This document shows, one piece after another, positions 25,010 through 37,592 of a stretch of 64,000 bases of DNA (its first letter is position 1; every line of letters starts with the position of its first letter). Source of the DNA: Cystobasidium ongulense (lineage: Eukaryota > Basidiomycota > Cystobasidiomycetes > Cystobasidiales > Cystobasidiaceae); the NCBI GenBank assembly GCA_022835595.1, contig BQUP01000001.1, positions 2,170,001-2,234,000 of the forward strand, written 5' to 3'. Position numbers and translations under genes: made by a program. The notes under the pieces are model-generated. The model saw only the letters and a list, made by a program, of their open reading frames with translations, was not told the origin of the DNA and did not search any database.

Positions 25010-25786
25010 ATGGGCGAGACATCAAAGTTCAAGATGGAGCACGACTTCGGTGCGTTGCTTGTCTATGCTTCGTCAGGCTGTTGCTGACCTCTGTGCTCTC
25101 GCGCGTGCTCTTCCTTTGGCTGGTCCATCCCACTTCGACGCAACAACAGACAAGCGACAAGCAGGTGAGCACGACTGACCTGCACTGCCTGACTTTGCAT
25201 ATCGCTGACTATCATGCTTTCCACAGAGGCTGAACGTATTCGGGCGGTGAGGCTGCATTGCGATCACACTCTATCGAGGCATGCCACGCCTGCGTGAGGT
25301 GACTGTCGTACTGACGCCACCCTCGGACATCTGCTTTTACAGAAATACAGCGAGCGCATCCCAGTCATTTGCGAGAAGCACGAGAAGAGTGACATTACCA
25401 CAATCGACAAGAAGAAGTACCTCGTTCCAGCGGACCTCACAGTGTGAGTAGAAACTCCTGTCTTCGTGTCCTGCATATATACCACTGCCCGACTCACAGG
25501 ACTGACGCTTACGAATCCTCCAGCGGACAATTTGTATACGTGATCAGGAAGAGAATCAAGTTGGAGCCAGAGAAGGCCATCTTCATTTACGTGGACGAGG
25601 TCTTGCCACCCACTGCTGCGCTCATGTCCGCGATCTACGAAGAATACAAGGATGAAGATGGTTTCCTATATGTCACATACTCAGGGGAGAATGTGAGTGG
25701 AGAAGAGCTCTCCATAAATTCTACAGTGCGTATTCTGACACGATACCTTTCTCAATCAGACATTCGGAGCTTTCGAGACAGCATGA
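25010..25786 (+). CDS. ATG8: Autophagy ubiquitin-like protein Atg8
   Basis: Ubiquitin-like modifier conjugated to phosphatidylethanolamine during autophagosome formation. Five exons: 25010-25049, 25227-25246 (20 nt), 25343-25443, 25524-25692, 25760-25786; they keep frame and give 118 aa, the usual length. The sequence starts [13 protein letters not shown], joins EAERIRA, then [57 protein letters not shown] and [17 protein letters not shown]. The processing Gly is followed by the short tail AFETA, which Atg4 would remove. Hydrophobic pocket residues for AIM/LIR motifs (YVIRKRI region) are intact. The 20-nt exon 2 is easily missed by gene finders, but its seven residues are invariant in the family. 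Confidence 0.97.
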
Positions 25787-26259
25787 GCACCTGCACCCAC
25801 CCTTGGCACTCGAACTTCAAAGCTCAGAGCGGTCCACAGCACACACCTACTCATCTATCTCTCCCTGGACTTTCGATTTCTGCAAGAATTCAGTACCTAT
25901 TGTTGCTTACTATATCAATATAAAGCTATCGCACGGATTGTAAAACCCCGCTCTTTTCCCATTGCACTGTGTGCCTAGGCTGTGATTTCAAACTGGTCTG
26001 TGCCGACCTTTGCATGCGTAGAGTGCGGATCTCGATTCACATGTATCTATCTAGCTAGGCTCGCGCTTTCTTGATCTGTGCTGTCTAGTGGTGTATCTGT
26101 AAGAACAAATATTCACTGAGATGGTTCACGATAACTGGGCTTCGCATCATGACAAGCTGGAGGGACGGAGAAAGTGCAACACTTGCGTTTCATGCGTCCG
26201 GCTCCAATAATAACTGATTTTTCAGAAGCTCGATAAAGATACAATACACAAAGGCCAGT
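25787..26259. other. Convergent 3' region, ATG8 / DUF3533 gene A
   Basis: About 470 nt between two converging stop codons; T-rich and without a credible ORF. Probably 3' UTRs. Confidence 0.45.
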
Positions 26260-28311
26260 CTACACGTTGCGGGTAGCGTCTGAGCTAACATCAGAGTCTG
26301 CCTCTCTTTCTTCTCTTTGTCCACTTTCATCCTGGTGCCGCTGTTCTGCAGCTTCGGATCTCTTCTCTTTGACCTTATCGACTCTTTCTTCAAACTCTTC
26401 TTTATCTTGGTGTTTGCGCTTATATGCTGCTACACTCAAAAGAGCAATAGTACCACCTATAATCCAACCGACATTCACTATGAAATTTTGTGTTAAATGA
26501 TTCTTGGTTCCGTAAATGATAGCTTTTCCTGTATCGACGCTGTTCCAAACTGGAAAAGCGAAACCATAACCGTAGAATGGATCCATGTCTGATAAGCTGA
26601 GAAATGCAGTAGAAACGTTGATGATGACCCCTGCATCACATATTAAATATAGCTCAGCTCTTGTTCATCCTGCCAATAAAGCAATACATGAACAAGCACT
26701 CACAGAAGATAAGGAAGAACGGGAAGAAGAGAGGTCCTGCCAGTCGCAATACTGTCTCCATAACTAGTCCCAATGCAGTCATGCCAGTGAAATTGTTACT
26801 AAAGGGTGAATGAGTCAGTAGATGTTCAGATATTACTCGTGCAAAAGGTACCCTTACGCCCAGAACAAAGGGAATCCGCCATATCCGAATTGTCTTGTGA
26901 AGTCGGTTTTGAAGGCCAATGTCACCAAAGAATAATTGAGCTGGGAATTAGGATGTGTCAGTTCTTGCTATTCGCAGCACTGTGTTTTCGTGCGGCCTGC
27001 CACATACCGAAATCCAGAAGTAACACGCTACTGGGACACCCCATTGCAATAGTAGCTGGCTTGTTAGCGTCAGTTTCCTTCGCATAGGTTCAAATGCTTT
27101 CAACCATATTGGGGACGAGAAAAAGGTGAAAATGACAAGATAAATTTCGCCTGCTGTCGTAGCTGCTTCACCCTGTTTTAACCGGAAAAAAAAACATTAC
27201 TCTTCAGTGAAAGCCGCTTCGCAAAGGCATGAAGCAAACGTACTGCGAGCTGATCGTATGGTCGGAGATTGAACTGAGAATACCAGAATGGATACGATAG
27301 AGCTCTTCCAGCAACGGCCGTGTTCAATGCTGTGATATTTCCACTACCGTCACCACCAGCTGGCGCTGCAGCAGTTACGATTTGCGACACAAATTGCCGA
27401 GAAGCTTGGGCGATTGCGGCGCTGAGCAGCCGAGTAGTATGAGGGGCGACATATTGCTGTACGGAGTAGATATTTCTCGCTTCTCTGCACATTGGAAAAT
27501 GAACAGAGACTTAGCCTATGTCACCAGTTCGAGCCACAATATTTTACTCGAGACGGTTTTGAGAATACACTCACTCGTAAAAAAAGCTTATAGCGCCTCT
27601 ATTGTCGTAAGTAGACTGTCCTTGCTGTGCAGCTTCTGTTGCCAATACTGTAGCGTTGGGATTGATAAGTACTACTGCCCATACGTCCTGGTTTAGGACG
27701 AGTTCTCTTGCGTAATCTGATGCGTTTAGTCCTTGACCGCCCTGCGACACTCGAAGCGTTTGAAGTTCCGACGAAGGGGCTATTTGCCATCCGAGGTGAT
27801 AATATGGATTCTCCGCTGCGTCTGATATTCGGAAAAACCATCTTTAGCTGGGAATCTACTGGCGAGGCTGATTGAGCGCACTCATTTGTGCGGCCTGAAC
27901 GATTGCAGGACCCAGGATAGCGGCTGGAGCTCCGGTAATTTGAGATGCATACTGTAGGTTTGGGATGCATAAGCTTGAGCGGGCGACACTTGTAGCATGA
28001 CATAAATACGGACCTGGCTATCCATGTCCAGGATACGAACGGTAAGCCGATAAGCATTTTCAGTCTGTCGGAAGTAAGAGCCGAAGTATATTGATATAAT
28101 TGTCCATTGTCTGCGTCGGATTAGTTATCAGCTCGACGCTCCGGATAGGGAGATCTCCCAAAGACGGCAGCACTCACGCCACCAACAGCAATACAAAGGC
28201 TGTCAGGATCATTTTGAGGACTGACTTGCGATCCTTTGCCAAAGCTGGATCCCAAGCATGTCTGCGAGGCGTGCCATCTGCAGCTTCCTTGCTCACGCTG
28301 AGCAGGCCCAT
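26260..28311 (-). CDS. DUF3533 (SNG1-family) membrane protein, copy A
   Basis: Multi-pass plasma-membrane protein of the Sng1/DUF3533 family; yeast Sng1 affects drug and nitrosoguanidine resistance, but the biochemical role is unclear. The first exon carries GTPRRHAWDPALAKDRKSVL followed by helix MILTAFVLLLVA. The extracellular part reads ENAYRLTVRILDMDSQ, GAPAAILGPAIVQAAQ, AAENPYYHLGWQIAP and ARELVLNQDVWAVVLINPNA. A second set of helices follows and the last exon has YGYGFAFPVWNSVDTGKAII, TKNHLTQNFIVNVGWIIGG and a charged tail ending DATRNV. Several exons of uncertain boundary. The start at 28311 is the first usable Met in the exon; the frame stays open upstream (HPLLDKV), so a further 5' exon is likely. 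Divergent from a paralogue 390 nt away. Confidence 0.82.
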
Positions 28312-28697
28312 GACTTTGTCTAGAAGAGGATGATCGAGCGATTCTTGCCCAGCTGCTTTGCAGCGTCTTCGAGCAGCAGTATTTCAACCACTTGACCCGA
28401 GCAGGTACCGAGATTCGCTTTGTTATGGTGACTGCAAGAGCCGTGTGTACCTGCTCAACTATGTCCACCTGCTGGCTCGCCTGTTCCAAATTCAGCGGGC
28501 GCAGCTGCGTCATCCAGCTGAGAGTCCGATTTGCAAAAACATCTGAAAAAGAAAGCGCTTTTTTTCTGTACACACGGAGTTTCCGCGCTACTTGCTGACC
28601 GGAGAGAGAGATCTCCTGAACACTCGCTGCCTTGTTGGTGCTACATTGCTGCTGACTGCACTCCAACTCGCGACTTTGGTGATAGCATCAGTCCATC
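28312..28697. other. Divergent promoter of the DUF3533 pair
   Basis: About 385 nt between two paralogous genes read in opposite directions. It may include the missing 5' coding exon of copy A, since an open minus-strand frame continues past 28311. Confidence 0.45.
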
Positions 28698-30678
28698 ATG
28701 GAGAAGGCGAGCCGCAAAGATGCAGAGGGCGAAGGGCCTGTCGCAACGCCACAGGTTGAAGTCAACACTGCAATGGTCCAAGAGCAGCACCCATTCTGGA
28801 GCACGAGCATCAAGAATGAACGCAGAGAGACCGCCAAAGGCATGCTCATGGGTCTGGCTCTCATAACGAGTGGGTTTCTCGCTGACTGGCCAGCAGAGGG
28901 CGATCACTAGATTATGCCAGGTTAGTAGCTGATCTTCCTATTTCCAGTTATACTTTGGATCGCACTTCCAATCTTCTGGGGTTCGCTATGGTTGCTCTTG
29001 CGGTACTTCAACAGACTCATAATCACTGTAGTAGACTTTGAGTCGCCTTTGCTGGGTCAAGATGCAGCACTCGGTCCTTTGATGGTCCAAATGGCAGAAG
29101 AAACGAATGTGAGATCACCAAGATAGTCAACGTTGGCAAGGGAAGCTAAGCTTTGGAACTGCAGATGCAAACCATGCGGCCTCATCTAGGGTTTGCTGTA
29201 ACTCAAGCATCAGACTATCCCAATGGACCGATAGATGTGAAAGAGGCTATCGGATACTCGCAATACTGGGGAGGTGTGTACAAGCAACTGACAGTGCAAT
29301 TCCGTATTATTAAGTTTTGTGCTATCCCTGCAGCGATTGTGGTCTACCCGAATTGTACTTCGACTTGGACAACTGCCCTACAAAATGGCCTCGCAAATTA
29401 CGACCCCACGGGTTGCGTCGGTATCTTCTATTCTGGAGCACGCTATTATCAAGTATCGCTTCTATACCTCGCACCATTCATGGAAATGTTCGCCTCGCAA
29501 GTAGTTCAACAAGCTTCTACGCAAGCACTTACTCAATACCTCAACACGATACAAGGCAACACTACCGCCGTGTCTCTTCTGGCACAGCTGCCACAAGCTG
29601 TCAGCTCTCCATTCAGTTTCTATCAGGAGGACGTCAGGCCCATCAATCAATGGGGCGTAGCTGCGCCATTTGAAGCAGCTCTCATCTACTATCTCATCCT
29701 AACGTAAGTCAACGGGGTTGTTAGGTGCAAACTTGGGGGTCAGTGAAGCTGATGAAAATCCTGTCCATCACAGATTTATACTGGCAATGTGGGGTGCAGC
29801 TTCACGCGAAAAGACAGGGTGGAACAAGAAACTCACATTGCCTTCACTATACCTATGGCGAGTTGGCGTACCGATCCTTTGCTACTTCTTCATTTCCCTT
29901 TCCATGTCTTTGCAATTCAAAGCTTTTTTGGTTCCTACGGACGGAGCCTTTCCCAATGGAGGTTAGTACCATGGCTTTGTGGTGCGTGGCTTACGTTCGT
30001 CGTTGCTGACGCTCTTCCAATAGGCGGCTTCATGGCTTTGTGGATGCTCAATTGGGTATTCCTGGCAGCCGTGGGATTGGTGCTAGAAAGTATGATTTCC
30101 CTTCTTACGAAGGAGTATATCCCATGTAAGCGACTCTCTGCATAAGGCATTCGGGTTGATAGTTTCTATCTTATTTCTCATGCTGATCTGTATCTTGTTG
30201 GCAAGTCTTTTTGATCCTCTGGATTATCATGAACATTACATCGTCTTTCCAGCCGATTGAGCTGATGGAGCACTTCTACAAATTCGTGAGTACAATGTAT
30301 GAAACTGGAACCGGATCTTTGCTCACTTGTTTGCTCAGCTCCGGTGGCTTCCGTTCTACCATGTGGTCGAGGTAAGTCTTGGTGAATGTCAGGTTCTCTC
30401 CAGTATACCTGTTGATATTCTATCTTCTCATGCAGGCGTACAAGATCATCGCTTACAAGACGCGACCGCCGCGTGAAAGTAGGTGTATTGTCGTCAATGC
30501 TTGCTCTGATCATCATGGCTGACGATTATCCCTTTCTTTAGTCGGACTCAATTACGGCGTTCTGATAGCTATTGCTGCCGTTGCGCTAGTCGGTAATTTC
30601 TTATTCTTGATAGTCGAAAGACGAAGAGAGCAGAAGGAGATGAAGCAGCAGCAGAAGAAGGAAAAAAGTGGGCAATAA
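28698..30678 (+). CDS. DUF3533 (SNG1-family) membrane protein, copy B
   Basis: Second member of the family, head-to-head with copy A. The N-terminus (KNERRETAKGMLMGLALIT) leads into helix IILWIALPIFWGSLWLLLRY, then FNRLIITVVDFESPLLGQDA and LGPLMVQMAEETN. The extracellular domain has MRPHLGFAVTQASDYPNGPI, VKEAIGYSQYWGGVY and VVYPNCTSTWTTAL. The membrane half includes FILAMWGAASREKTGWN, VPILCYFFISLSMSLQF, FPNGGFMALWMLNWVFLAA and SSFQPIELMEHFYKF, finishing LNYGVLIAIAAVALVGNFLF and a basic/Gln-rich cytosolic tail. About nine or ten exons. The core is clearly homologous to copy A but the two are diverged, so the duplication is not recent. Confidence 0.85.
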
Positions 30679-30927
30679 TGCTTAAGGCAATTGCTCTCGT
30701 TCCTTCTGTCAGTCATAGATACTTGTAATAAACTTGGTATACCGCGTAATATTGTATAAGCTGGTCGTACCTCCGGCTTGAGATGACTTGCTGCGCAGAT
30801 CCAGATCATATTGAAAAGGTTTATACGACTTTCTAACTCTAACGACAGTTCTTTTGCATAAGTTCACGTGCCTTTGGAAAGGAGCCAGGCAATATTTCGA
30901 TCCGTACTATCTCTTGGACCATTTATG

Positions 30928-33900
30928 CTAGTTATACAAATTCCAAGTTTTTCGCCATTTTAGGCCTTTGGGAACGGGGCCTTCCATTCCCCAGGCAATC
31001 ATCCTGAACCACCACCACTACACCGAGGAATTGCATCAGCAGGAGGCCATCTGAAAATGTTGCGGGGGTAACAGTCACTTACCACTCCCACGATCGCGCT
31101 CGCAATTATCGTAAACGAGATCGCTCTTGTACGTTCCGAGAAATACTTGTTTGACAAGATAAAGTGATCCAGCATGAAGCCCAGGTTGAGGACAGCGAAG
31201 ATGAGACATGGTAGATAGTGATGCAGGTATGTGACTCGGCCCATAATGAAAAAGGGTACTGCATGCGAACAGGTACAGGTCATTGGTCCAAAGTTCAAGT
31301 CATATGTACCAAAAGCTCGAGGGAAATAACTCACGATAATGGAAGCACCAGCCACCGAAACAAACGATTCCGACATACCAGAAATGATCCCACTCTTTAG
31401 GAGTCATATCATTGTATTTGCGTTGGAAGCGGCACATATACCATACGAGTGCCATAGCGAAAGCCGGTATTGACAAGGTTGAAAACCACCAAACCAAGGG
31501 GTGTCCGAGCTACAGCGCATCCAAGAAATCTATCGTCAGTACTTTTTGCGCAAGATGCTTTGTGATATAAGGAAACTGACTAGGTAATATTTGATGCTGT
31601 TATCACTCCATCCGTTCATTCGCATGCCGAGATGTAGCATTGGCCAATCCAGCGGTTTCGATGCGATAACATCATCCTTGTCCGGATCCGGAACGAGTGC
31701 ATTATTCGATGTCCACATTGCTACATTGAGATGCCAGAAGTCACGGAAGAAGGGCGAACGATACAGCTTTACCTCGCCAGCGGGTACTTAAGAGACAGAG
31801 AAGGATCATCAATACCCGATGCACTATTCGACCTGCTATTAGCAAATGAACCTACATTTATCGTTCCAGTGACTTTCAATGTTCCAATAAGTGTGTTCAT
31901 CGCCCTTATTGTTCTCCTTCGTGCAACTAACTTCAATTTGCTTGAAGCCCCATTGCGGCAGGACTGAATTAGCAGCCCTTAGGTAACAACCTAAATTTTG
32001 ATGCTTCAATCGCATTCTTGTAGTCAGAGAATGTACCATTTCGACATTCTTAGCCTTTTTCCCTCGTACGAGATCGTCAACTACTTCAACTACCCAATAA
32101 TCATTCGAATCGCCAATAGTAGCATTTCCATAACATGATACTTCGTGATTTTGTTTTGATACGGGTGCAGCTACTGGGTGAGAGTGGAGATTTCGACCAG
32201 TTGAAGCATGTACTAAACGGATAGTATCGCCATGTTTTAGGAAGCGAATGTCATTTTCATCAAGTACTGGATCTTCCCATCGAGGTGTAACAATCCAGTC
32301 GTTGTTGGAATCTTTGTAATGATAGCAAGTGACTTGCTGCTGTTGCGAGCCGACAGGATATGTCTGCACATGTGAATGAAGTAGACCGCCTCCATAACCC
32401 ATACTCTTCAAGGTGAGTTTCGATCCGAAAGCAGCCTCTGTAGAACGACCAGAATCAGGTTCGCGGTTTGTGGGTTTTTTCAATCCTAAAGAAAGGCCGC
32501 TTACGCAAAGGGTTTCTGGCAAAGTCGTTCCCGTATAGATGTGCCTGGAAGAGGGACGACATCTGCGCATCACCCGGTCCAGATCGATTTAGAATGATGA
32601 AATGCAGCTTGAAGCAGAACATGTATATCGACATAGGTAGCAGGATAAGGCAGATAGCCCTGGCTATCCAGTGACGCATATAGATTTTCTAGTACACAGA
32701 GGATAATGTAAGTATATAATACGACTGGTCCGGAGGATTGCGTTTTCACGTACAACTGGCATTCGAAGGTCGCCGAACTTGTCCCAGAGGTCTTGTAGAG
32801 TATACACACCTACGACGGATGTAACGAAGAGCCCTATCCATTTGACACTGAGGTAACCATTGTGAGCTGTGATCAGGCGCGGCAGTGGAAGGTCACTTAC
32901 CTGAGAACACAGCCGACGGAAGCGCCAGTCAACGTCAAGAAAAGCCACCAGTCTATGCTGAAAGGACTGTAGGGATCGAAGTCAGTCAAGGCATACGGGA
33001 TTTTACAGGCTTCGAGCTCACTATCTCTGTTGATTATGGAAACAAGCAAGGAAGTAGACTGTCGTGAACGTGAAGAACAAGAGCATCGAATCGAGCAGGA
33101 TAAAGCGCGAGATCACAAGCCAAGCCATGTCTAAAAGGATGCACGCGTCAGCTCTCCGAAATCGTGTGTTGGCGATCCAAAAGAGTGATTCCAACTCACC
33201 GCAAAGGGTCATGAGCGTCACTATATGCTTCGCATAATTGCTAAATCCAAGTTCGAGAGAGGTACCCCAAGCAAGCGGAACCATAGCTACACCCGGCATA
33301 GCTAGGAGAATTCTCATAGCTCGAAAAGGGACATGATCAGGGTAAACTTGACCAGATGGGAAATCATAAGATCCATTGAAGCCTGATAATGCGCCTGCTA
33401 GACCGACTAGCATTTTACCTAGTGGCGGATGAACGTCGAAATAAAAGGTTTGATTGAGATAGTATGCTCCGAATTTACCAAAGTGGGCCTGGAAGAAGAG
33501 TTTTGCAGCATCAGTTGCTTACTTCTCTGAGACGAGTTTATCTCCATCGCTACATGACCCACCTCGTCCCAAACGACTGTTTTGCTGCGGCCTATCCGGT
33601 AGAGACGCGTGAAGAGTGAGAGCGCGGTATAGATGCATAGCCAGATGATATCGTAGTTGTCGCGACAGAAGTCGAGCTGTAGATAAAATCTGCTGAGCAT
33701 GATGTCTCGCCAATGCATAGCTGCGGATCAGGTACCGTCAACTCACGACGCCTTTAAATCCAGACCGTTGCAAGCCAGGACCTCGAGCTCGCGTACGCGA
33801 GGACGAAGACCCTCCAATGATATCTTCTGGAATGAGCTTTGCCCATTTCTCTTTCTCCTTAGTGCTGAAGAGCGTGCTCTTAGAGATGTTCGCATCAGGT

Positions 33901-34256
33901 CTATCCATCAAGTAATCTTTCTCGTTGAACTCGGTCTCGTCTTGTGCGAAAGTTAAGTGGTCCCCATTCGCTGTTGTTGTCGGTGTTGAGAATCCACCTC
34001 CGTTCCCTCGTCGCCTGCTGCTCACGCCTGCAGCGGTGTCATGCAGCTCGAGGTTGCTCATGCCTGGGTCGCGATGCAGCGGCAGGCCCGGTGATGGCGG
34101 CCGACGTTCCTGGTCGAGCGAGCCGTCCGAGAACAGCTCGTCGGCTAGACTGGCTGCTCTTGCACCTTCGCTGTTGCTGTTGTTTCCGCTGCTCTGTGCT
34201 CTGCGCAGGTCGAGGTTGGGTCTTGATCTGCTGTTGCTGCTGCTGCGCTGGGACAT
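30928..34256 (-). CDS. Protein O-mannosyltransferase, PMT2 family
   Basis: ER multi-pass enzyme transferring mannose from dolichol-phosphate mannose to Ser/Thr of secretory proteins. A ~170-residue Ser-rich cytosolic head (MSQRSSSNSRSRPNLDL) precedes helix 1. Loop 1 has the catalytic DE pair in KTVVWDEAHFGKFGAYYLNQ and FYFDVHPPLGKML. Later: DMAWLVISRFILLDSMLLFF, GCVLSVKWIGLFVTSVVG, and the MIR domains with GYGGGLLHSHVQTYPVGSQQ, HGDTIRLVHASTGRNLHSHP and NLGCYLRAANSVLPQWGFKQ, diagnostic of PMT2 rather than PMT1 or PMT4. The C-terminal exon encodes WWWFRMIAWGMEGPVPKGLK and ends TWNLYN, joined through a GGTGTAG acceptor. Reading through that last intron gives a false, shorter C-terminus. Convergent with DUF3533 copy B and divergent from the bZIP gene. 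Confidence 0.94.
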
Positions 34257-34568
34257 TCTCTCAGAGACTCGTCGCACACGGTGTCGATGCTGCCTCGAAT
34301 GGCAAGGGTAAGCAGAGACGTGGACCTCTCTCAGCACATGGATGGAAGATGGAAGTTGGAGCTGAAGGCACTCTCGACACAAGGCAAAGCAAGCTCATCG
34401 TCTCGCTGTCTGCTTTGACGCGTTTAAAATGATCGAGGTAAAGGCCGACCTTTGAAATGTGAGAGTCTTTCAGCCATACATCTGGCTTGTTTCTGCTTTC
34501 TTCTCTCTCCACTCCATCCTCCGTATCCTGATCTCGATGCAGACCGACAGACGCTAATCATCCACAGA
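34257..34568. other. Divergent promoter, PMT2 / bZIP
   Basis: About 310 nt between divergent starts with a pyrimidine-rich stretch (34500-34530) just before the bZIP ATG. No ORF of note. Confidence 0.5.
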
Positions 34569-36757
34569 ATGCCCACTCATACCGCACCTCCGAGCGCCGC
34601 CAACTCTGATATCGACAGCCCGAATGCCGCAATATCGGATACTCGGAAGCGCAAAGCTCCAGCCTCGAGAAGCTCATCTGCAAAGAAGACTGCAACATCC
34701 AAACGCAAGAACAACAATGGCAAAGCTGGCAACAATAGCGAGAATGGCAACGTCCTCCAAGACGATGTCGCTCAACTTGACCGAGACGACTCCCTAGATG
34801 TAGAGGATGATGAGGACGACGACGACGACGAAGATGGAGCCTCAAAGACTGCTGGAGGTGCTTCAGGCAAGCATAAGCCTACCAAGTATGCTTGAGCTGC
34901 CTCCTTGATTGCTTGCAGAGACTGCACGATGCTGATGGGCGGTGCTGTGCTCTCTTTCTGCACGTGTGGTGGGGCTCTATCTTTCTCCGATTGACAGTCG
35001 AAAAGCTCAAAATCGCAATGCGCAAAGAGAATCTCGACAGCGCAAAGCGGAATATGTCAAAGCTCTCGAAGGTTACGTCGCCCTTCATAAAACCGACCTG
35101 TCGTCCCAACTACAGGGCTTGCTATTCGCAATTGGACGTAAGTTGGGCTTTCGCCTTTGCACTCGTCCACTGTCACGTGTCTAACCTTCTTTTATCTGGA
35201 AATGATGCACTGCATTTAGTGCTCATCGATGAGAATTTAAAGCTTCGCTCTACCTTGGGAACGCTTTCCAGTCTCTTCGCCGACCCAACGCAGGGAAGTC
35301 GCTTACCGGACATTGGAATTGACATACACAGTCTCAAAGAAGCAGTTGAGCGAAATGACAAGAGCTATCTACTTGAAGTCGGAGAAACTCTACGGGACAA
35401 AGTCGGTATGCATAGTCGTGAAGCGTCCGCTACAAGAGCAGTCAATCAGGCTCAGGATAAACGAAACTCGGCCACCGCTCCCAAATCATCCGCTCCAATG
35501 CTCGCTCTCAGCGAAAGAATAGAGGCAAAAACCAATGCTAACCAAACCGAAGCTGGTGAAGCTCCTATATTTGGAAATCTTACAGCAAGAGCTGAGAAGG
35601 AGTTATTCGATAAGATTCGACAAAGTGGGGATTCTTTTGAGTCCGGAGGATTAGGTCTACTTACTACACCACGAAGCCCGCCAAAGCGACCTGATCAAAC
35701 GTTACAAGGTCAATTCACGGGCACTGGGCGTGGCTCTAACCCATCTGCTCAGACCCCAATGGAAGAGCTTTTCCGAACTTTCGAACGCACGAACAGGCGA
35801 GACGAAGGCGTTGATCATACCGCCGTTCCTTCAGCCCACACCGCGCAAGGATCCAGCACAAGCACACCAGTCGATTTCAACGAGTATCTCCATTCAAACT
35901 TCCTCAACAGCGGCGGCAATGACGACCTTAGCAATATGGATTTCAACCAATTCTTGTTCCCGAATGGGCCAAGTCCACCTGGTTTTCAGATGCCGGATTT
36001 TACGACTTTGGGAATGCAGCTGCCTCCTTACAACTCTAATAATACCACCGCTCAATACTCTACGAACACCTTCAGCGCAACTCCGGGTAGCTTCCTACAG
36101 CCTCATCAGCCACACACTGCGCCGAGTCCAGCTTTAGGGTTGCCATCTGGAGCGTGTTCCTTTTCGAAGGATTCGCCGAGCGAGGGAAATACACGTCCGA
36201 CGGGCTTATCAAACCTCCAGCCGTTATCTTCTCTTGATCTACTGGGATCTTTGAACACCCAAATCCAAACTTTGAAGGACACTTCAAAAACGCTACATAA
36301 GCAAGCGAGGCAATTGATCAAGTAGTGAGTTTTCTCATTCGATATACCGACTGTCGACGGGCGATCCAAACTATCGGAGTACTAATGACAAGAGACTTCC
36401 ACATCTCCCAGCCATCTACGCTCAAAACAGGAAGACGACACCCATGAACTGCCAAGCGCCCTCGAGAAAACGACAGCCCAGGGTGTCATGCCACATGACC
36501 CTCGCATAGACGCTGTACTCTGGCCAGCCATGAGAGATCGCTTGATTTTCGGTAATGGTAAAATTGACCTAGAAGCCGTCTTGCAGACTTTGGAATCCGG
36601 AGAAGCGGTCATTGTTCATGCTACTGGGGTAAGTTACTCTTTGTATGCGCTTCAGTAAAGCGCATTGATGATGCTGACTTCACCTTTTGCTCTAAAGGAC
36701 TTGATGGATCCTGCAGCTTGGGAACTCTCGGAATCTTTCGTCCATACTTATCCGTAG
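34569..36757 (+). CDS. bZIP transcription factor with C-terminal DUF3425-like domain
   Basis: Nuclear DNA-binding factor. Exon 1 has a disordered Ser/Lys/Asn-rich head with a nuclear-signal-like KRKAPASRSSSAKKTATSKR and a long Asp/Glu run. Exon 2 starts NRKAQNRNAQRESRQRKAEY, a Pap1/Yap-like basic region, followed by VKALEGYVALHKTDLSSQLQ. The next exon continues LLIDENLKLRSTLGTLSSLF and a ~330-residue disordered middle rich in Asn, Thr and Pro. The last exons, joined by introns at about 36325-36410 and 36630-36698, give VLWPAMRDRLIFGNG, LEAVLQTLESGEAVIVHATG and DLMDPAAWELSESFVHTY: the DP-x-WELSE pattern is typical of DUF3425 bZIP proteins. Taking the in-frame TAG at 36325 as the end would lose this domain. 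Oddity: the usual Phe/Ala of the basic region is Ser in AQRESRQR. Confidence 0.87.
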
Positions 36758-37592
36758 GCAATACTACAAGCAGGTTGAACATTGCTGCAACATGCTGAGA
36801 TAACCTCTGTTTCCATCATCCGTCGGTCTGTAGTGGTATACTTGACGGTGAGATCCTGAAAGCTTGCAATAAGTGGAGATCGCTTAGAGGCGAATCACAA
36901 ATAGCTTTATAACCAATATCATTGAAGCACTGTAAGCATATAGAAATTTAGCATCATTATCATAAAATATCATTGTGTATATAACCAAACAATTGCAACC
37001 ATTGCAGACAACGTCTTGCGGCCTTCCTGGTAACAATCGCAGATTTATTAGACACCATATCGTATCCCTAAACCTTGGAGCTCGTAGAAAGTATCAATAT
37101 TGCTGACAGTCTCAGGATATGTGGAGATGCCATTGATAGCTGTAGATGCGCTGTCACAGTTTCTGATGATTTTCCGCGCCCACCACCGCCTGCTCAAGCA
37201 AGAGGTCAAGGTAGTGACACCTCAGGCCTTCACCACAACTCCACAAAGGTCGAAGGTTTCTGGATACATATATTCGATGACAAACCTCATTGACAGTGTC
37301 TCCTGTCTGAGCTGACACACACACCCGATGCCATTCGCCTTCTGCAATTTCCTGCTGGGCGTGCGAAGTGGTGACGGACGTTCAGTGACACGCCTGAACT
37401 GGCACAGACTGCATAGCCGTGTCAGAGGCTACGATAGCCCATGGACTCGACGGGTGGAGATTTGATGAGCACTGATTCGCACACATCTCTTCTCTTCTCT
37501 CTTCTGTCTGTACATCTCTCTGCTGCTCTCTTCCTCCATCCCATCCTGCCCGCTTACCGTATCGCAAAAACTGAACTGGACGACCCGTCAAG
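36758..37592. other. Intergenic, bZIP 3' side / RTA1-like promoter
   Basis: About 835 nt. The first ~250 nt are AT-rich (probable 3' UTR and terminator). The last ~120 nt are CT-rich (TTCTCTTCTCTCTTCTGTCT), like a basidiomycete or yeast-type initiator region before the next ATG. No gene recognised. Confidence 0.45.

Noticed and set aside
31005-31090. Alternative C-terminus of the PMT2 protein (FRWPPADAIPRC...)
   Set aside because: It only arises if the last intron is retained. Splicing to 31019 or nearby restores the family's WWWFR and GPVPKGL ending.
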